Assembly (NCBI GenBank): GCA_046294345.1
Contig: JBKBJT010000006.1
Coordinates: 1 to 64,000 of the forward strand
Direction of reading: 5' to 3'
Length of the DNA stretch: 64,000 nucleotides
Origin: Ferrovibrio sp046294345
Lineage (GTDB): Bacteria; Pseudomonadota; Alphaproteobacteria; Ferrovibrionales; Ferrovibrionaceae
The translations under genes were made by a program, and so were the position numbers. The notes beneath the pieces were generated by a model. The model did not search any database, was not told the DNA's origin, and saw only the letters and a list, made by a program, of their open reading frames with translations. Within the stretch, counting starts at the first letter, position 1. Every line of letters begins with the position of its first letter. This document shows, one piece after another, positions 1-9,241 of this stretch.

Positions 1-76
1 GCCCCATATGCCGGAGGCAGCCGTTCGGCCGCCGCCCAACCCCAGTAACGATAACAATAATCATTTCGAGGTTCTC

Positions 77-1441
77 ATGTCCGGACCGGCCCAGGCTCCC
101 GAAACGCCGATCACTTCCAAGGCGCAGCTTGTCGAGTATCTGGCGCAGGGCAGCAAGCCGAAGGCCGAGTGGCGCATCGGCACCGAACACGAGAAATTCG
201 CCTACAGCACCGCCGATTTCCGCCCGCTGCCCTATGAGGGCGACGCGAGCATCAAACGCCTGCTGGTCGAGTTGCAGCGTTTCGGCTGGCAGCCGGTGAC
301 AGAGGGCGACAAGATCATCGCACTGACCATGGACAACCAGTCGATCACGCTGGAGCCGGGCGGGCAGTTCGAGTTGTCAGGCGCGCCGCTGGAAACCATC
401 CACCAGACCTGCATCGAGGTTTCGACCCACCTGAAGCAGCTGCGCGAGATCGACAGCGAGATCGGCGTGGCGATGATGGGGCTGGGCTTCAATCCGAAAT
501 GGCGCCGCCAGGACATCCCGGTGATGCCCAAGGGCCGTTATGGCATCATGAGCGCCTACATGCCCAAGAAGGGCAACCTGGGCCTCGACATGATGTTTCG
601 CACCTGCACCGTGCAGGTGAACCTGGATTTCGCCGACGAAGCCGACATGGTGAAGAAATTCCGCGTCGGCCTGGCCCTGCAGCCGCTGGCCACCGCGCTG
701 TTCGCCAACTCGCCCTTCACCGAGGGCAAGCCGAACGGCTTCCTGAGTTATCGCAGCCAGATCTGGACCGATACCGACCCCGACCGCACCGGCATGCTGG
801 GCTTCGTGTTCGAGGATGGCATGGGCTTCGAGCGTTATGTCGACCACGCGCTCGATGTGCCGATGTATTTCGTCTACCGCGATGGCAAGTACATCGATGC
901 CTCGGGCCAGAGCTTCCGCGATTTCATGGCCGGCAAGCTGCCAGCCCTGCCGGGGGAAAAGCCCACCCTGCGCGACTGGGCCGACCATATCACCACGCTG
1001 TTCCCCGAGGTGCGCTTGAAGCGCTATCTGGAAATGCGCGGCGCCGATGGCGGCCCGTGGTCGCGGCTTTGCGCCCTGCCGGCCTTGTGGGTCGGCCTGC
1101 TGTATGAGCAGGAGGCGCTGGATGCCGCCTGGGACCTGTGCCGCGACTGGACCATCGCCGAACGCGAGCAGTTACGGATCGATGTGCCGAAATTCGGCCT
1201 GCATACCGAACTGCGCGGCCGGCGCCTGCAAAGCTATGCCATCGAGATGATGAAGATCGCCATGGCCGGGCTGAAGGCGCGCAAACGCATCTCGCCGGCC
1301 GGCGAAGACGAAACGCATTTCCTGGAACCGCTGACGCGCATCGCCGAATCCGGCGAAACGCCGGCAGAAGCGCTGCTGAAGCTTTATAACGGGCGCTGGA
1401 ACAAGTCGGTCGATCCGGCCTTTACCGAACTGGCTTACTGA
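77..1441 (+). CDS. gshA: Glutamate-cysteine ligase, plant/alphaproteobacterial type
   Basis: Catalyses ATP-dependent gamma-glutamylcysteine formation, the first step of glutathione synthesis, in the cytosol. The 454-residue length and the early GTEHEKFAY motif match the plant-type GCL family found in alphaproteobacteria rather than the E. coli type. The frame is open further upstream, but the ATG at 77 is preceded by GAGG at 68-71 and begins just before the conserved region, so I chose it. The 3' end overlaps the convergent cytochrome gene by 20 bp. cysE lies close by on the other strand, so cysteine supply and glutathione synthesis are physically linked. Family assignment is firm; the start is probable. 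Confidence 0.93.
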   Translation: MSGPAQAPETPITSKAQLVEYLAQGSKPKAEWRIGTEHEKFAYSTADFRPLPYEGDASIKRLLVELQRFGWQPVTEGDKIIALTMDNQSITLEPGGQFELSGAPLETIHQTCIEVSTHLKQLREIDSEIGVAMMGLGFNPKWRRQDIPVMPKGRYGIMSAYMPKKGNLGLDMMFRTCTVQVNLDFADEADMVKKFRVGLALQPLATALFANSPFTEGKPNGFLSYRSQIWTDTDPDRTGMLGFVFEDGMGFERYVDHALDVPMYFVYRDGKYIDASGQSFRDFMAGKLPALPGEKPTLRDWADHITTLFPEVRLKRYLEMRGADGGPWSRLCALPALWVGLLYEQEALDAAWDLCRDWTIAEREQLRIDVPKFGLHTELRGRRLQSYAIEMMKIAMAGLKARKRISPAGEDETHFLEPLTRIAESGETPAEALLKLYNGRWNKSVDPAFTELAY

Positions 1442-2357
1442 GCCAGGCTGCGAGCCGCGTCCTGTCGTAAAGCGAGCGCGGCAGATCGGCGGCAAAGGCC
1501 GGCGGCGGCGTGGCGATGGCCGCACGCAGGGCGGCCAGGTGCTGCCGCGCCTGCGGCCATCGATCGCCTTCCGCCAGTTCCGCGATGCCGGCAAGCTGTC
1601 GCGACCATTCCTCCAGCGTCGCGCGGCTGCCGTGCATGTCCTCGTCGGCGAAACGCTCGTGGATGAAGCCGAGCTGGCCGCGGATCATCGTGGCGACGCG
1701 GCCGGCCAGCGCGGCATTTTCCTCGGCCAGCGGCACGCGCAGGGTATCGAGATGGTCGAGGATATCGGCCAGGTCCTGTCGCAGCGTGACCGCTTGCGGC
1801 GTTTCATCGGCCGGCTGCAGCTTCTCCTGATAGGCAACCAGGGCATCGAGCAGCAGGGCGTCGGGTTCGTCGCCGGCGAATTCCATCACGATCACCCGGC
1901 GGGTGAAGTCGCGCAGCGATGCCGTGCGGGCATCATGACCGAAACGGTCCTTCGTCTTCACGCCGCGCAGGGACGGAATCTCCAGCGGATTGTCGACGCC
2001 ATCCTCGCCGCGCAGATGCCAGAAGGCATTGCTAACGTCGATGCGGCCGGGTCGGTCGGACAGGCCGGGGATGGAAAAGGCATGGGTGGCGAAACCGCTG
2101 GCATGACAAGCCTGGCAGGACAGGCCCGCCTTGCGTGCCGTGCCGCCCAGGATATCCGGCGCGCGGAAGGCCAGCCGGCCGAAGGCGACATAGAAATTGC
2201 GGCCGTCTTCCAGCCGCTCGTCCGGTCGCTGGCTTAAGGTTTCCAGCGACAGGCTGCCGGGCGGCAGCCATTCACGGGCGCCAACCAGCGACTGCGCCCC
2301 GGCGCCGCCGGAGGCGAGGCCGACCAGGATACCGACGACAATGGAGAAACGGCGCAC
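1422..2357 (-). CDS. Exported mono-haem c-type cytochrome, MauG/cytochrome-c-peroxidase-related
   Basis: A 311-residue protein with an N-terminal hydrophobic stretch after an arginine pair and an AGAQS-type signal cleavage region, so it should be periplasmic. A single CQACH haem c site sits at residues 81-85. Downstream, the EIPSLRG and later HD...SLRDF elements resemble the second-haem domain of the dihaem peroxidase/MauG family, but no second CxxCH is present. The last third is helical with no recognised motif. The GTG start at 2357 is 11 bp after the cysE stop and puts the signal peptide at the N terminus; a longer frame inside cysE is open but unlikely. The redox partner is unknown. Confidence 0.72.
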   Translation of the reverse strand: MRRFSIVVGILVGLASGGAGAQSLVGAREWLPPGSLSLETLSQRPDERLEDGRNFYVAFGRLAFRAPDILGGTARKAGLSCQACHASGFATHAFSIPGLSDRPGRIDVSNAFWHLRGEDGVDNPLEIPSLRGVKTKDRFGHDARTASLRDFTRRVIVMEFAGDEPDALLLDALVAYQEKLQPADETPQAVTLRQDLADILDHLDTLRVPLAEENAALAGRVATMIRGQLGFIHERFADEDMHGSRATLEEWSRQLAGIAELAEGDRWPQARQHLAALRAAIATPPPAFAADLPRSLYDRTRLAAWLSKPVR

Positions 2358-2368
2358 GGCCGTAGAGA

Positions 2369-3181
2369 TCAGTCGGCCTGCGGCGGCAGGGCGTGATCCA
2401 TCTCGCGGGCCGGCTGGTCGCAGCCGCAATCGCCCAGCAGCTTGGCCGGCACGCCGGCCGCCGTGCAATGCGGCGGCACCGGGATCAGCACCACGCTGCC
2501 AGCGCCGATCTTGGCGCCTTCGCCGATCTCAATATTGCCCAGGATGTTGGCGCCGGCACCGATCAGCACGCCGCGGCGAATCTTGGGGTGGCGGTCGCCG
2601 GTTTCCTTGCCGGTGCCGCCCAGGGTCACGTTCTGCAACAGCGACACGTCGTCTTCGATTACGGCGGTCTCGCCGATCACCACGCCGGTGCCATGATCGA
2701 TCATGATGCCGCGACCGAAGCGGGTGGCCGGGTGGATATCGACCCCGAAGACCTCGGACGAGCGGTTCTGCAGCAGGAAGGCCATGGTCTCGCGCTTCTG
2801 GTGCCACAGCCAATGCGCCACACGATGCGCCTGGATCGACTGGAAGCCCTTGAAGAACAGCAACGGCTTGAGGAAACCCCTGCAGGCCGGGTCGCGCTCG
2901 TTTACCGCCACCAGATCGGCGCGCACGGCGTTGCCGATATCGGTGTCGGCGGCGAAGGCTTCCTCGATCACCTCGCGCATGCCCAGCGCCGGCAGGGCGT
3001 CGCTGGCCAGCTTCTGGGCCAGGATGTAGCTGAGGGCGTTTTCCAGCCGCTGGTGGTTCAGAACGGCGGAATGGGCCAGGCTGGCCAGCAGCGGCTCTTC
3101 CGCGGCGGCGCGCAGGGCTTCCTCGCGGATCGAGGCCCAGACCGGGTCGTGGCTGACGATCTTGTTGGCGATGACGGGCAT
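2369..3181 (-). CDS. cysE: Serine O-acetyltransferase
   Basis: Transfers acetyl from acetyl-CoA to serine, giving O-acetylserine for cysteine synthesis. At 270 residues it has the family's helical N-terminal domain (about 1-150), then hexapeptide repeats of the left-handed beta helix, with DIHPATRFG and MIDHGTGVVIGETAVI marking the active-site and CoA region. The ATG at 3181 has a strong GGAGGGGAG ribosome site. It is followed after 11 bp by the mono-haem cytochrome gene, probably on the same transcript. Assignment is secure. Confidence 0.95.
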   Translation of the reverse strand: MPVIANKIVSHDPVWASIREEALRAAAEEPLLASLAHSAVLNHQRLENALSYILAQKLASDALPALGMREVIEEAFAADTDIGNAVRADLVAVNERDPACRGFLKPLLFFKGFQSIQAHRVAHWLWHQKRETMAFLLQNRSSEVFGVDIHPATRFGRGIMIDHGTGVVIGETAVIEDDVSLLQNVTLGGTGKETGDRHPKIRRGVLIGAGANILGNIEIGEGAKIGAGSVVLIPVPPHCTAAGVPAKLLGDCGCDQPAREMDHALPPQAD

Positions 3182-3211
3182 GGGGCTCCCCTCCGGTACC
3201 GTTACGGCAGT

Positions 3212-4651
3212 TTACGCGGCTTTTGCGGTGCCGCCCACCGTCAATCCATCAATCAGCAGGGTGGGCTGGCCAACGCCGACCGGCACGCCCTGGCCCGACT
3301 TGCCGCAGGTGCCGACGCCGGCATCCAGCTTCAGGTCGTTGCCGACCGCCCTGACCTGCTTCAGTACTTCCGCGCCGGCGCCGATCAGGGTGGCGCCCTT
3401 GATCGGGGCGCCGACCTTGCCGTTCTCGATCATGTAGGCCTCGGTGCAGGAGAACACGAACTTGCCCGAGGTGATGTCGACCTGGCCGCCGCCGAAATTC
3501 ACGGCGTAGACACCCTTTTTAACGCCGGCCAGGATTTCGCCCGGATCGCGGTCGCCGGCCAGCATGTAGGTGTTGGTCATGCGCGGCAGCGGGCTGTGGG
3601 CGAAAGATTCGCGGCGGCCGTTGCCGGTCGGCTTCATGCCCATCAGGCGGGCATTCATGCGGTCCTGCATGTAGCCCTTGAGGATGCCGTTTTCGATCAG
3701 CACGGTGTTTTCGGTCGGCGTGCCTTCGTCGTCGACGCTGAGCGAGCCGCGCCGGCTTTCGATGGTGCCGTCATCGACAATGGTGACGCCGGGGGCCGCC
3801 ACGCGCTCGCCCATCAGACCGGCGAAGACCGAGGTTTTCTTGCGGTTGAAATCGCCTTCCAGGCCATGGCCGATGGCCTCGTGCAGCAGGATGCCGGGCC
3901 AGCCGGGGCCGAGCACCACGGTCATCTCGCCGGCGGGCGCCGGCACGGATTCCAGGTTCACCAGAGCCTGGCGCAGGGCATCGTCCACCTCGGCCTGCCA
4001 ATGGGCGGGATCGAAGAAGCGGGCATAGCCGACACGGCCGCCGGCGCCACGGCCGCCGGTTTCCATGCGGTCGCCCTGGGCTGCCACGACGGAGACGTTC
4101 AGGCGCACCAGCGGACGGATGTCCTCCACCATCGTGCCGTCGGCGCGCAGGATCGCCACCGCCTGCCACGAGCCGGCCAGCGAGGCGGAAACCTGCTTGA
4201 CGCGGGGATCCTTGGCGCGGGCATAGGCGTCGATGGCCTGCAGCAGGGCCACCTTCTGCTCGAAGGGGATCTCGTTCAGCGGGTTGTCGTCGCCATAGAG
4301 ATGGCGGTTGGTCGGCTGGGGCGGCTCGCTCATCACGCCGCCATGGCCGGCGCGGACCGCCCGCACGGTGGTGGCGGCGCGGCGGATGGCCTCCTCGCTC
4401 AGGTCCGAGGCATGGGCATAGCCGGTCTGCTCGCCCGACACGGCGCGCAGGCCGAAGCCCTGGCTGGTGTCGAAGCTGGCGGCCTTCAGCCGGCCATCGT
4501 CGAAGCTGAAGCTTTCCGACTGGCTGTATTCCAGGAACAGCTCGCCGTCATCGGCACCATGCAGGGCGTCGCCGACCAGCGAGTCGAGACGCGCGCGGTC
4601 GAGCCCGGCGCGGGTGAAGAACAATTCCTGGGCGGCGGACGTGCCGGTCAT
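3212..4651 (-). CDS. tldD: Metalloprotease TldD
   Basis: TldD pairs with PmbA/TldE as a zinc metalloprotease that trims unfolded or ribosomally made peptides in the cytosol; in other bacteria it affects gyrase-targeting peptides and toxin-antitoxin systems. The 479-residue protein carries the HEAIGHGLEGDFN zinc motif and the glycine-rich C-terminal domain. A TTG 15 bp further upstream is in frame, but the ATG at 4651 has GAGG at the right distance and gives the usual length. The partner pmbA is not in this window. cysE lies downstream on the same strand after about 30 bp. Confidence 0.93.
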   Translation of the reverse strand: MTGTSAAQELFFTRAGLDRARLDSLVGDALHGADDGELFLEYSQSESFSFDDGRLKAASFDTSQGFGLRAVSGEQTGYAHASDLSEEAIRRAATTVRAVRAGHGGVMSEPPQPTNRHLYGDDNPLNEIPFEQKVALLQAIDAYARAKDPRVKQVSASLAGSWQAVAILRADGTMVEDIRPLVRLNVSVVAAQGDRMETGGRGAGGRVGYARFFDPAHWQAEVDDALRQALVNLESVPAPAGEMTVVLGPGWPGILLHEAIGHGLEGDFNRKKTSVFAGLMGERVAAPGVTIVDDGTIESRRGSLSVDDEGTPTENTVLIENGILKGYMQDRMNARLMGMKPTGNGRRESFAHSPLPRMTNTYMLAGDRDPGEILAGVKKGVYAVNFGGGQVDITSGKFVFSCTEAYMIENGKVGAPIKGATLIGAGAEVLKQVRAVGNDLKLDAGVGTCGKSGQGVPVGVGQPTLLIDGLTVGGTAKAA

Positions 4652-4802
4652 GACGGCCTCATGCAAGATAATGAAAAATCAACGAAAAGCGGGCCGGTCC
4701 GGGCCGGCGTCGAAATTATATGGCGCGGGGATAGGGGAAATACAGCCCCCCGAATGGGGCCATTTATTGTCGCCGGCGCTCACCCAGGCCTTTTCCGGCG
4801 GC
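4652..4802 (-). terminator. Possible terminator hairpins between sensor gene and tldD
   Basis: The 151-bp gap has two short inverted repeats read on the minus strand. One is GCCCC/GGGGC around 4745-4760. The other is GCCGG/CCGGC around 4693-4708, followed by a run containing CTTTTCGTTGATTTTT. Neither stem exceeds five or six clean pairs, so termination is only suggested. The A/T-richer stretch near 4660-4690 could hold the tldD promoter. Confidence 0.3.
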
Positions 4803-7800
4803 TCAGCGCCGCCGGCGTTCGCTTTGCCGTAGCAGGCCCGACATCTCGTCGGCCGGCACCGGCCTGCTGATCAGGTAGCCCTGCATTTCGCTGCAGCCCA
4901 CGCCGCGCAGGAAATCGCGTTGCGCCGTGGTCTCCACGCCCTCGGCCACCACCGGCAGGTCGAGACCGGTGGCCATACCGATCATGGCGCGGACCAGGGC
5001 GATGTCGCGTTCGTTGCCGGGCAGGTCGGCGATGAAGGCGCGGTCCAGCTTGATCTTGCGGATCGGCAGCCGCTGGATGTAGCTGAGCGACGAATAGCCG
5101 GTGCCGAAATCGTCCAGCGCGGCATCGATGCCGATCTCGGCCAGCTCGCGGATTGCCTGCACGGTGGCTTCCATGTTCTGGATCGCCGCCTGCTCGGTGA
5201 TCTCGATGCCGAGGAAGGGGATCAGTTCCGGTTCTTCCTGGGCCATCTTGCGGAAATGGCCGGGCAGGTCGTCGCGGATGAACTGCTGGCCCGAGACGTT
5301 GACGAAGACGCGGCGCGGCTCGATGCCCTCGCGGCGCCAGCTGCGCAGCTGCTCGGACACCGTGGCGAAAACCCAGCGCGTGATGGCGATGATGCTGCCG
5401 GTTTCCTCGGCCAGCGGGATGAATTCGGATGGCGAGATGGCGCCCAGGTCGGGATGCTTCCAGCGCAGCAGCGCTTCGATGGCGCAGATCGCGCCGGTCG
5501 AGGTCTCGACCACCGGCTGGTAGACCATGTGGAATTCATTGTTCTCGACGGCGGCATCGAGATGCATGGTCAGCTGCAGGCGCCGTTCGGCCGCGCGGGT
5601 CATCTCGGGGCTGTAGAACCGCGTGGAATCGCCGCCCGCCGAGCGCACCAGCTTCATCGCCAGTTCGGCCTTGGCCAGCGAGTCGCTGATCTTTTCGGCC
5701 GGATCGTCGATGATGGCAGCACCCATGCTGACCTTCAGCGGCACGACGCGGCCATCCACGGCCAGCGGCCTGGTCAGGTGGGCGTGCACCGCCTGGGCCA
5801 GATTCAGGGCGTTGTTGAGGTCGTTCACGGCGGCCAGGGCCGAGAACTGATCGGCGGCGATGCGGCCGATCAGGGCTTCGCGCGGGAGGACCTCGGCCAG
5901 GCGGTCCGCCGTCTGCTTCAGCACCATGTCGCCGATGTGGTAGCCGAAGCCCTCGTTGATGTCGCGGAAACTGTCCATGTCGAGGTTGAACAGCACCCAC
6001 AGGCCGCCGTCGAGGCGATGCTGGGCGCCCAGCATGCGTTCGGTCTCGGCAATGAAGCTGGCGCGATTCAGGATGCCGGTGAGCGGATCGTTGCGGCTGG
6101 CGAATTCGGCGCGCAGCTCGACATCGCGCCGGTCGGAAATATCGCGCACGATGCCGACGAAGCCGGGGCCATCTTCGCCGGCGTATTCGCCCACGCTCAG
6201 ATGGATCGGGAAGATTTCGCCCGATTTCTTGCGCCCGAGCGTGTCGCGGCCCAGGCCGAGGATCTTGGCACGCCCGGTGGCGAGATAATTGCGCACATAG
6301 GAATCATGACCGGAGCGGAAGGGTTCCGGCATCAGGATCTTCACGTTCTGCCCGACCAACTCGTCGGGCGGGTAGCCGAAGATGGCGGCGCAGATGTCGC
6401 TGACGCTGGAAATCGCGCCGCTGCCGTCCATGCACAGCACGCCTTCGTTCATGGTGTCGATCAGGGCGCGCAGGGTCTCGCCCAGGCCGCTGTCCGGCGC
6501 GATGGCGGGTTTCTGCGCCACCGGCTTGGCCGGCGCGGTCGGTGCGGGTTTCGGCGCGGCCGGCGGTGGCACCGGCGGCGTCCATTCCTCGTCCACGTCG
6601 GAGAGCAGCCGCCAGCTCGGGAAGGTCATCTGCGCCTGCGTGCCGGCGCCAACCGTGCTGCTCAGGCCGAGCGAGCCGCCATGCAGTTCCATCAAACGTT
6701 TGCTGATGGAAAGGCCCAGGCCGGTGCCGCCATGCTGGCGCGCCACCTCCGCCTTGGCGAGCTGGAACGGCTCGAAGATATGTTCCAGCCGCTCCTGCGG
6801 AATGCCGATGCCGGTGTCGATCACTGTGAGCGAGGGCGTGCCGTCGGGCAGTTGCCGGAACACCACGTCGATGGTGCCGCCGCCGGGCGTGAACTTCACC
6901 GCGTTGCCCAGCAGGTTGATCAGCACCTGCTTGACCACACGCTCGTCGGCGCGGAGCTGCGGCAGATTCTCGGGCGACAGGTTGCGCAGAGCGATGCCGC
7001 CGCGTTCGGCCTGGGGGCGTACCATGGTCAGCGCCGACTGGATCACGGCCGAGAGATCGACGGCCTTTTCATCCAGCGCGTAATAGCCGGCTTCGATGCG
7101 CGACATGTCGAGGATGTCGCCGATCAGGGCGAGCAGGTGGGTGCCGGAAGCGTTGATGTCGCGCGCGTAATCGACGTAACGCGGTACGCCGACCGAGCCG
7201 AACATCTGGTCGCGGATGATTTCCGAAAAGCCGATGATGGCATTCAGCGGCGTGCGCAGCTCATGGCTCATATTGGCCAGGAACTGGCTCTTGGCGCGGC
7301 TGGCCTCCTCGGCCTGGCGCAGGGCGGATTCGATGCGGCGCTGCTGGCGGTACTGCTCGGTGATGTCGCGGCCCGAACCGCGATAGCCCATGAAGCGACC
7401 GTTGGCGTCGAAGACCGGCTTGCCGTTGATCTCGATCCAGATTTCGTTGCCGGTCAGCAGCGAGCAGTAGCGGAAGCCGCGAAAGGGTTCGTGGTTGTCG
7501 AGCTGGCGGCGGTGCTCCTGCCAGAACAGCATGTCGGTTTCGCTGTCGCCCTGGATCGCCACCTCCCAGCGGCAGCGGCCCAGCATGGTGGCGCGCAGGC
7601 TGCTGGTATGGGCGGAGGAGGAATCGGAAATCCAGGTGAAGCGGTGATCGGCATCGGTTTCCCAGAACCAGTCCGAGGCCAGTTCGGCGAAATCGCGCAG
7701 CTTGTATTCGGCCACCTGCAGGGCGACCTGGTGCATCTTTTCCGGGGTCGAGGCTTCGGCGATCACCATCAGGCCGGCCACACGCCCGGCTCCGTCGTTC

Positions 7801-8114
7801 AGCGGCGCCACCGTCAGGCCCTGGCAAAGCCAGCCGTTGGCCCAGCGGATCAGGGTGTTGCCGATCTGGCGCCGGCCCTCCTTGCGGGTGCTGTCGAGCA
7901 GGGCGCGGACCTTTTCGGCCTCGCCCAGGGCAAAGCCGGCGGACAGGGCCTGACCCGTCAGGGCATCGGCGCTCATTTCCGTCAGGGCGGCATAGGCAGT
8001 GTTGCAGGACACGTATCGGTAGCTGTCGCCTGGGCCGTACTCAACCGTAAAGGCTGGTCGATCCAGCCAGTCGAGGATGTCCTGGGTCAGTTTACGCTGA
8101 TTGGGATCGAGCAT
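4803..8114 (-). CDS. Soluble PAS-PAS-histidine kinase-PAS-GGDEF(degenerate)-EAL protein
   Basis: A 1103-residue fusion of a complete sensor kinase and a c-di-GMP module with no transmembrane segment. Two PAS-like domains (about 15-125 and 145-260) precede HisKA with SHELRTPLNA (His284). The HATPase domain shows LLGNAVKFTPGGG (N404), DTGIGIP and GGTGLGLSISKRL. A Pro/Ala/Lys linker lies at about 510-545, followed by a FixL-like PAS (about 546-665). The GGDEF domain has AADQF (753-757) in place of the catalytic motif, so cyclase activity is unlikely. The EAL domain keeps EALLRW, DDFGTGYSSL, KLD and AEGVE, so phosphodiesterase activity is plausible. There is no receiver domain. The ATG at 8114 was chosen because an upstream extension of the frame is low-complexity. 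It stands alone between tldD and the divergent coxB. Confidence 0.88.
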   Translation of the reverse strand: MLDPNQRKLTQDILDWLDRPAFTVEYGPGDSYRYVSCNTAYAALTEMSADALTGQALSAGFALGEAEKVRALLDSTRKEGRRQIGNTLIRWANGWLCQGLTVAPLNDGAGRVAGLMVIAEASTPEKMHQVALQVAEYKLRDFAELASDWFWETDADHRFTWISDSSSAHTSSLRATMLGRCRWEVAIQGDSETDMLFWQEHRRQLDNHEPFRGFRYCSLLTGNEIWIEINGKPVFDANGRFMGYRGSGRDITEQYRQQRRIESALRQAEEASRAKSQFLANMSHELRTPLNAIIGFSEIIRDQMFGSVGVPRYVDYARDINASGTHLLALIGDILDMSRIEAGYYALDEKAVDLSAVIQSALTMVRPQAERGGIALRNLSPENLPQLRADERVVKQVLINLLGNAVKFTPGGGTIDVVFRQLPDGTPSLTVIDTGIGIPQERLEHIFEPFQLAKAEVARQHGGTGLGLSISKRLMELHGGSLGLSSTVGAGTQAQMTFPSWRLLSDVDEEWTPPVPPPAAPKPAPTAPAKPVAQKPAIAPDSGLGETLRALIDTMNEGVLCMDGSGAISSVSDICAAIFGYPPDELVGQNVKILMPEPFRSGHDSYVRNYLATGRAKILGLGRDTLGRKKSGEIFPIHLSVGEYAGEDGPGFVGIVRDISDRRDVELRAEFASRNDPLTGILNRASFIAETERMLGAQHRLDGGLWVLFNLDMDSFRDINEGFGYHIGDMVLKQTADRLAEVLPREALIGRIAADQFSALAAVNDLNNALNLAQAVHAHLTRPLAVDGRVVPLKVSMGAAIIDDPAEKISDSLAKAELAMKLVRSAGGDSTRFYSPEMTRAAERRLQLTMHLDAAVENNEFHMVYQPVVETSTGAICAIEALLRWKHPDLGAISPSEFIPLAEETGSIIAITRWVFATVSEQLRSWRREGIEPRRVFVNVSGQQFIRDDLPGHFRKMAQEEPELIPFLGIEITEQAAIQNMEATVQAIRELAEIGIDAALDDFGTGYSSLSYIQRLPIRKIKLDRAFIADLPGNERDIALVRAMIGMATGLDLPVVAEGVETTAQRDFLRGVGCSEMQGYLISRPVPADEMSGLLRQSERRRR

Positions 8115-8331
8115 GCCTGCAAACCTTACGAGAAGGCAGCTTAGGGGGCTGGCCGCGGTGGCGCAAGCGCAAGCCAAATCAAGGGGTAAGGGGCGGAACG
8201 GGTGCGCGCCAGGGCGCAGCGACAAATCGTCGCACGAGGGCGCCGGGCTTGGTCGGCCGGCAAGCGCTCGGTGTATGTTCCCGCGACGAAGAGTGAGACT
8301 CTGTCTCTAGTTACAAGCGAGGGTATCAAAG

Positions 8332-9213
8332 ATGGGGTGGAATACGTTTGCCGAGGCCTGCCGGGCCGTGCGCCGTGTTTCGGTTTCGGCCGCTGTGGGG
8401 GCGCTGGGCGCCGTCCTGTTCCTGAACACGCCGGCTGTCGCGCAGACGCCGGGCCTGCCGTCCCCCTGGCATCTCGGCATGCAGCCGGCGGTCAGCCCGG
8501 TCGCCCGGGACATGCAGGATTTTCATGATCTGCTGCTGTGGATCATCACACTGATCACGGTTTTTGTGCTGGCGCTGCTGGTCTATGTGATCCTGCGCTT
8601 CCGCGCCTCGGCCAATCCGGTGCCGTCGAAGACCTCGCACAACACCCTGATCGAGGTGGCCTGGACCGTGGTGCCGATCCTGATCCTGATCGTGATCGCG
8701 GTGCCGTCTTTCAAGCTGCTGTATTTCTCGGACAAGACCAAAGAAGCCGAACTGACCATCAAGGCGATCGGCAAGCAGTGGTACTGGTCTTACGAATATC
8801 CGGATAACGGCAACTTCACCTTCGACGCCACGATGGTGCAGGAAGCCGATCTCAAGCCCGGCCAGATGCGCCTGCTTGAGACCGACAACCCGGTCGTGGT
8901 TCCGGTCAACACCAACGTGCGCCTGCTGGTGACGGCGGCCGACGTGATCCATGCCTGGGCCATGCCGGCCTTCGGCGTGAAGAAGGACGCCGTGCCGGGC
9001 CGCACCAACGAAACCTGGTTCCGCGCCGAGCGCGAGGGCACTTATTACGGCCAGTGCTCGGAAATCTGCGGCGCCTATCACGGCTACATGCCGATCAAGG
9101 TGCAGGTGGTTTCCAAGGAGGCCTATGCCAAGTGGGCCGACGAGGCGAAGCAGAAATTCGCCACCGTCGATGGCCCGTCGCCGCGTCTCGCCGACGCGCG
9201 CGTCGCACAGTAA
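8332..9213 (+). CDS. coxB: Cytochrome c oxidase subunit II
   Basis: Subunit II of an aa3-type oxidase; its CuA centre accepts electrons from cytochrome c. The 293-residue precursor has a signal peptide ending near AVAQT, two membrane helices (about 65-90 and 105-130), then a periplasmic cupredoxin domain. CuA ligands are visible in DVIHAW and in GQCSEICGAYHGYM, and the aromatic electron-entry patch is KQWYWSYEY. It is the first gene of the oxidase operon. The 217-bp region upstream, shared with the divergent sensor gene, should hold the promoter, but I see no convincing -35/-10 pair. Confidence 0.97.
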   Translation: MGWNTFAEACRAVRRVSVSAAVGALGAVLFLNTPAVAQTPGLPSPWHLGMQPAVSPVARDMQDFHDLLLWIITLITVFVLALLVYVILRFRASANPVPSKTSHNTLIEVAWTVVPILILIVIAVPSFKLLYFSDKTKEAELTIKAIGKQWYWSYEYPDNGNFTFDATMVQEADLKPGQMRLLETDNPVVVPVNTNVRLLVTAADVIHAWAMPAFGVKKDAVPGRTNETWFRAEREGTYYGQCSEICGAYHGYMPIKVQVVSKEAYAKWADEAKQKFATVDGPSPRLADARVAQ

Positions 9214-9241
9214 TACACCGATTAGAGGATAGGGGAGCGCC

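Noticed and set aside
2393..4870. Long plus-strand open frame of over 800 codons opposite cysE and tldD
   Set aside because: It is a GC-skew artefact: the opposite strand encodes clear cysE and tldD, while this frame is His/Gly/Ala-rich with no recognisable domain.
4803..8114. Haem-binding oxygen-sensor PAS in the kinase-EAL protein
   Set aside because: The third PAS is FixL-like (YLATG..ILGLGR), but recalling the FixL pattern, the position of the haem-ligating histidine is lysine here, so haem binding is not supported.
4920..8144. Plus-strand open frame of over 1000 codons opposite the sensor-EAL gene
   Set aside because: The same artefact; the minus strand carries all kinase, GGDEF and EAL motifs.
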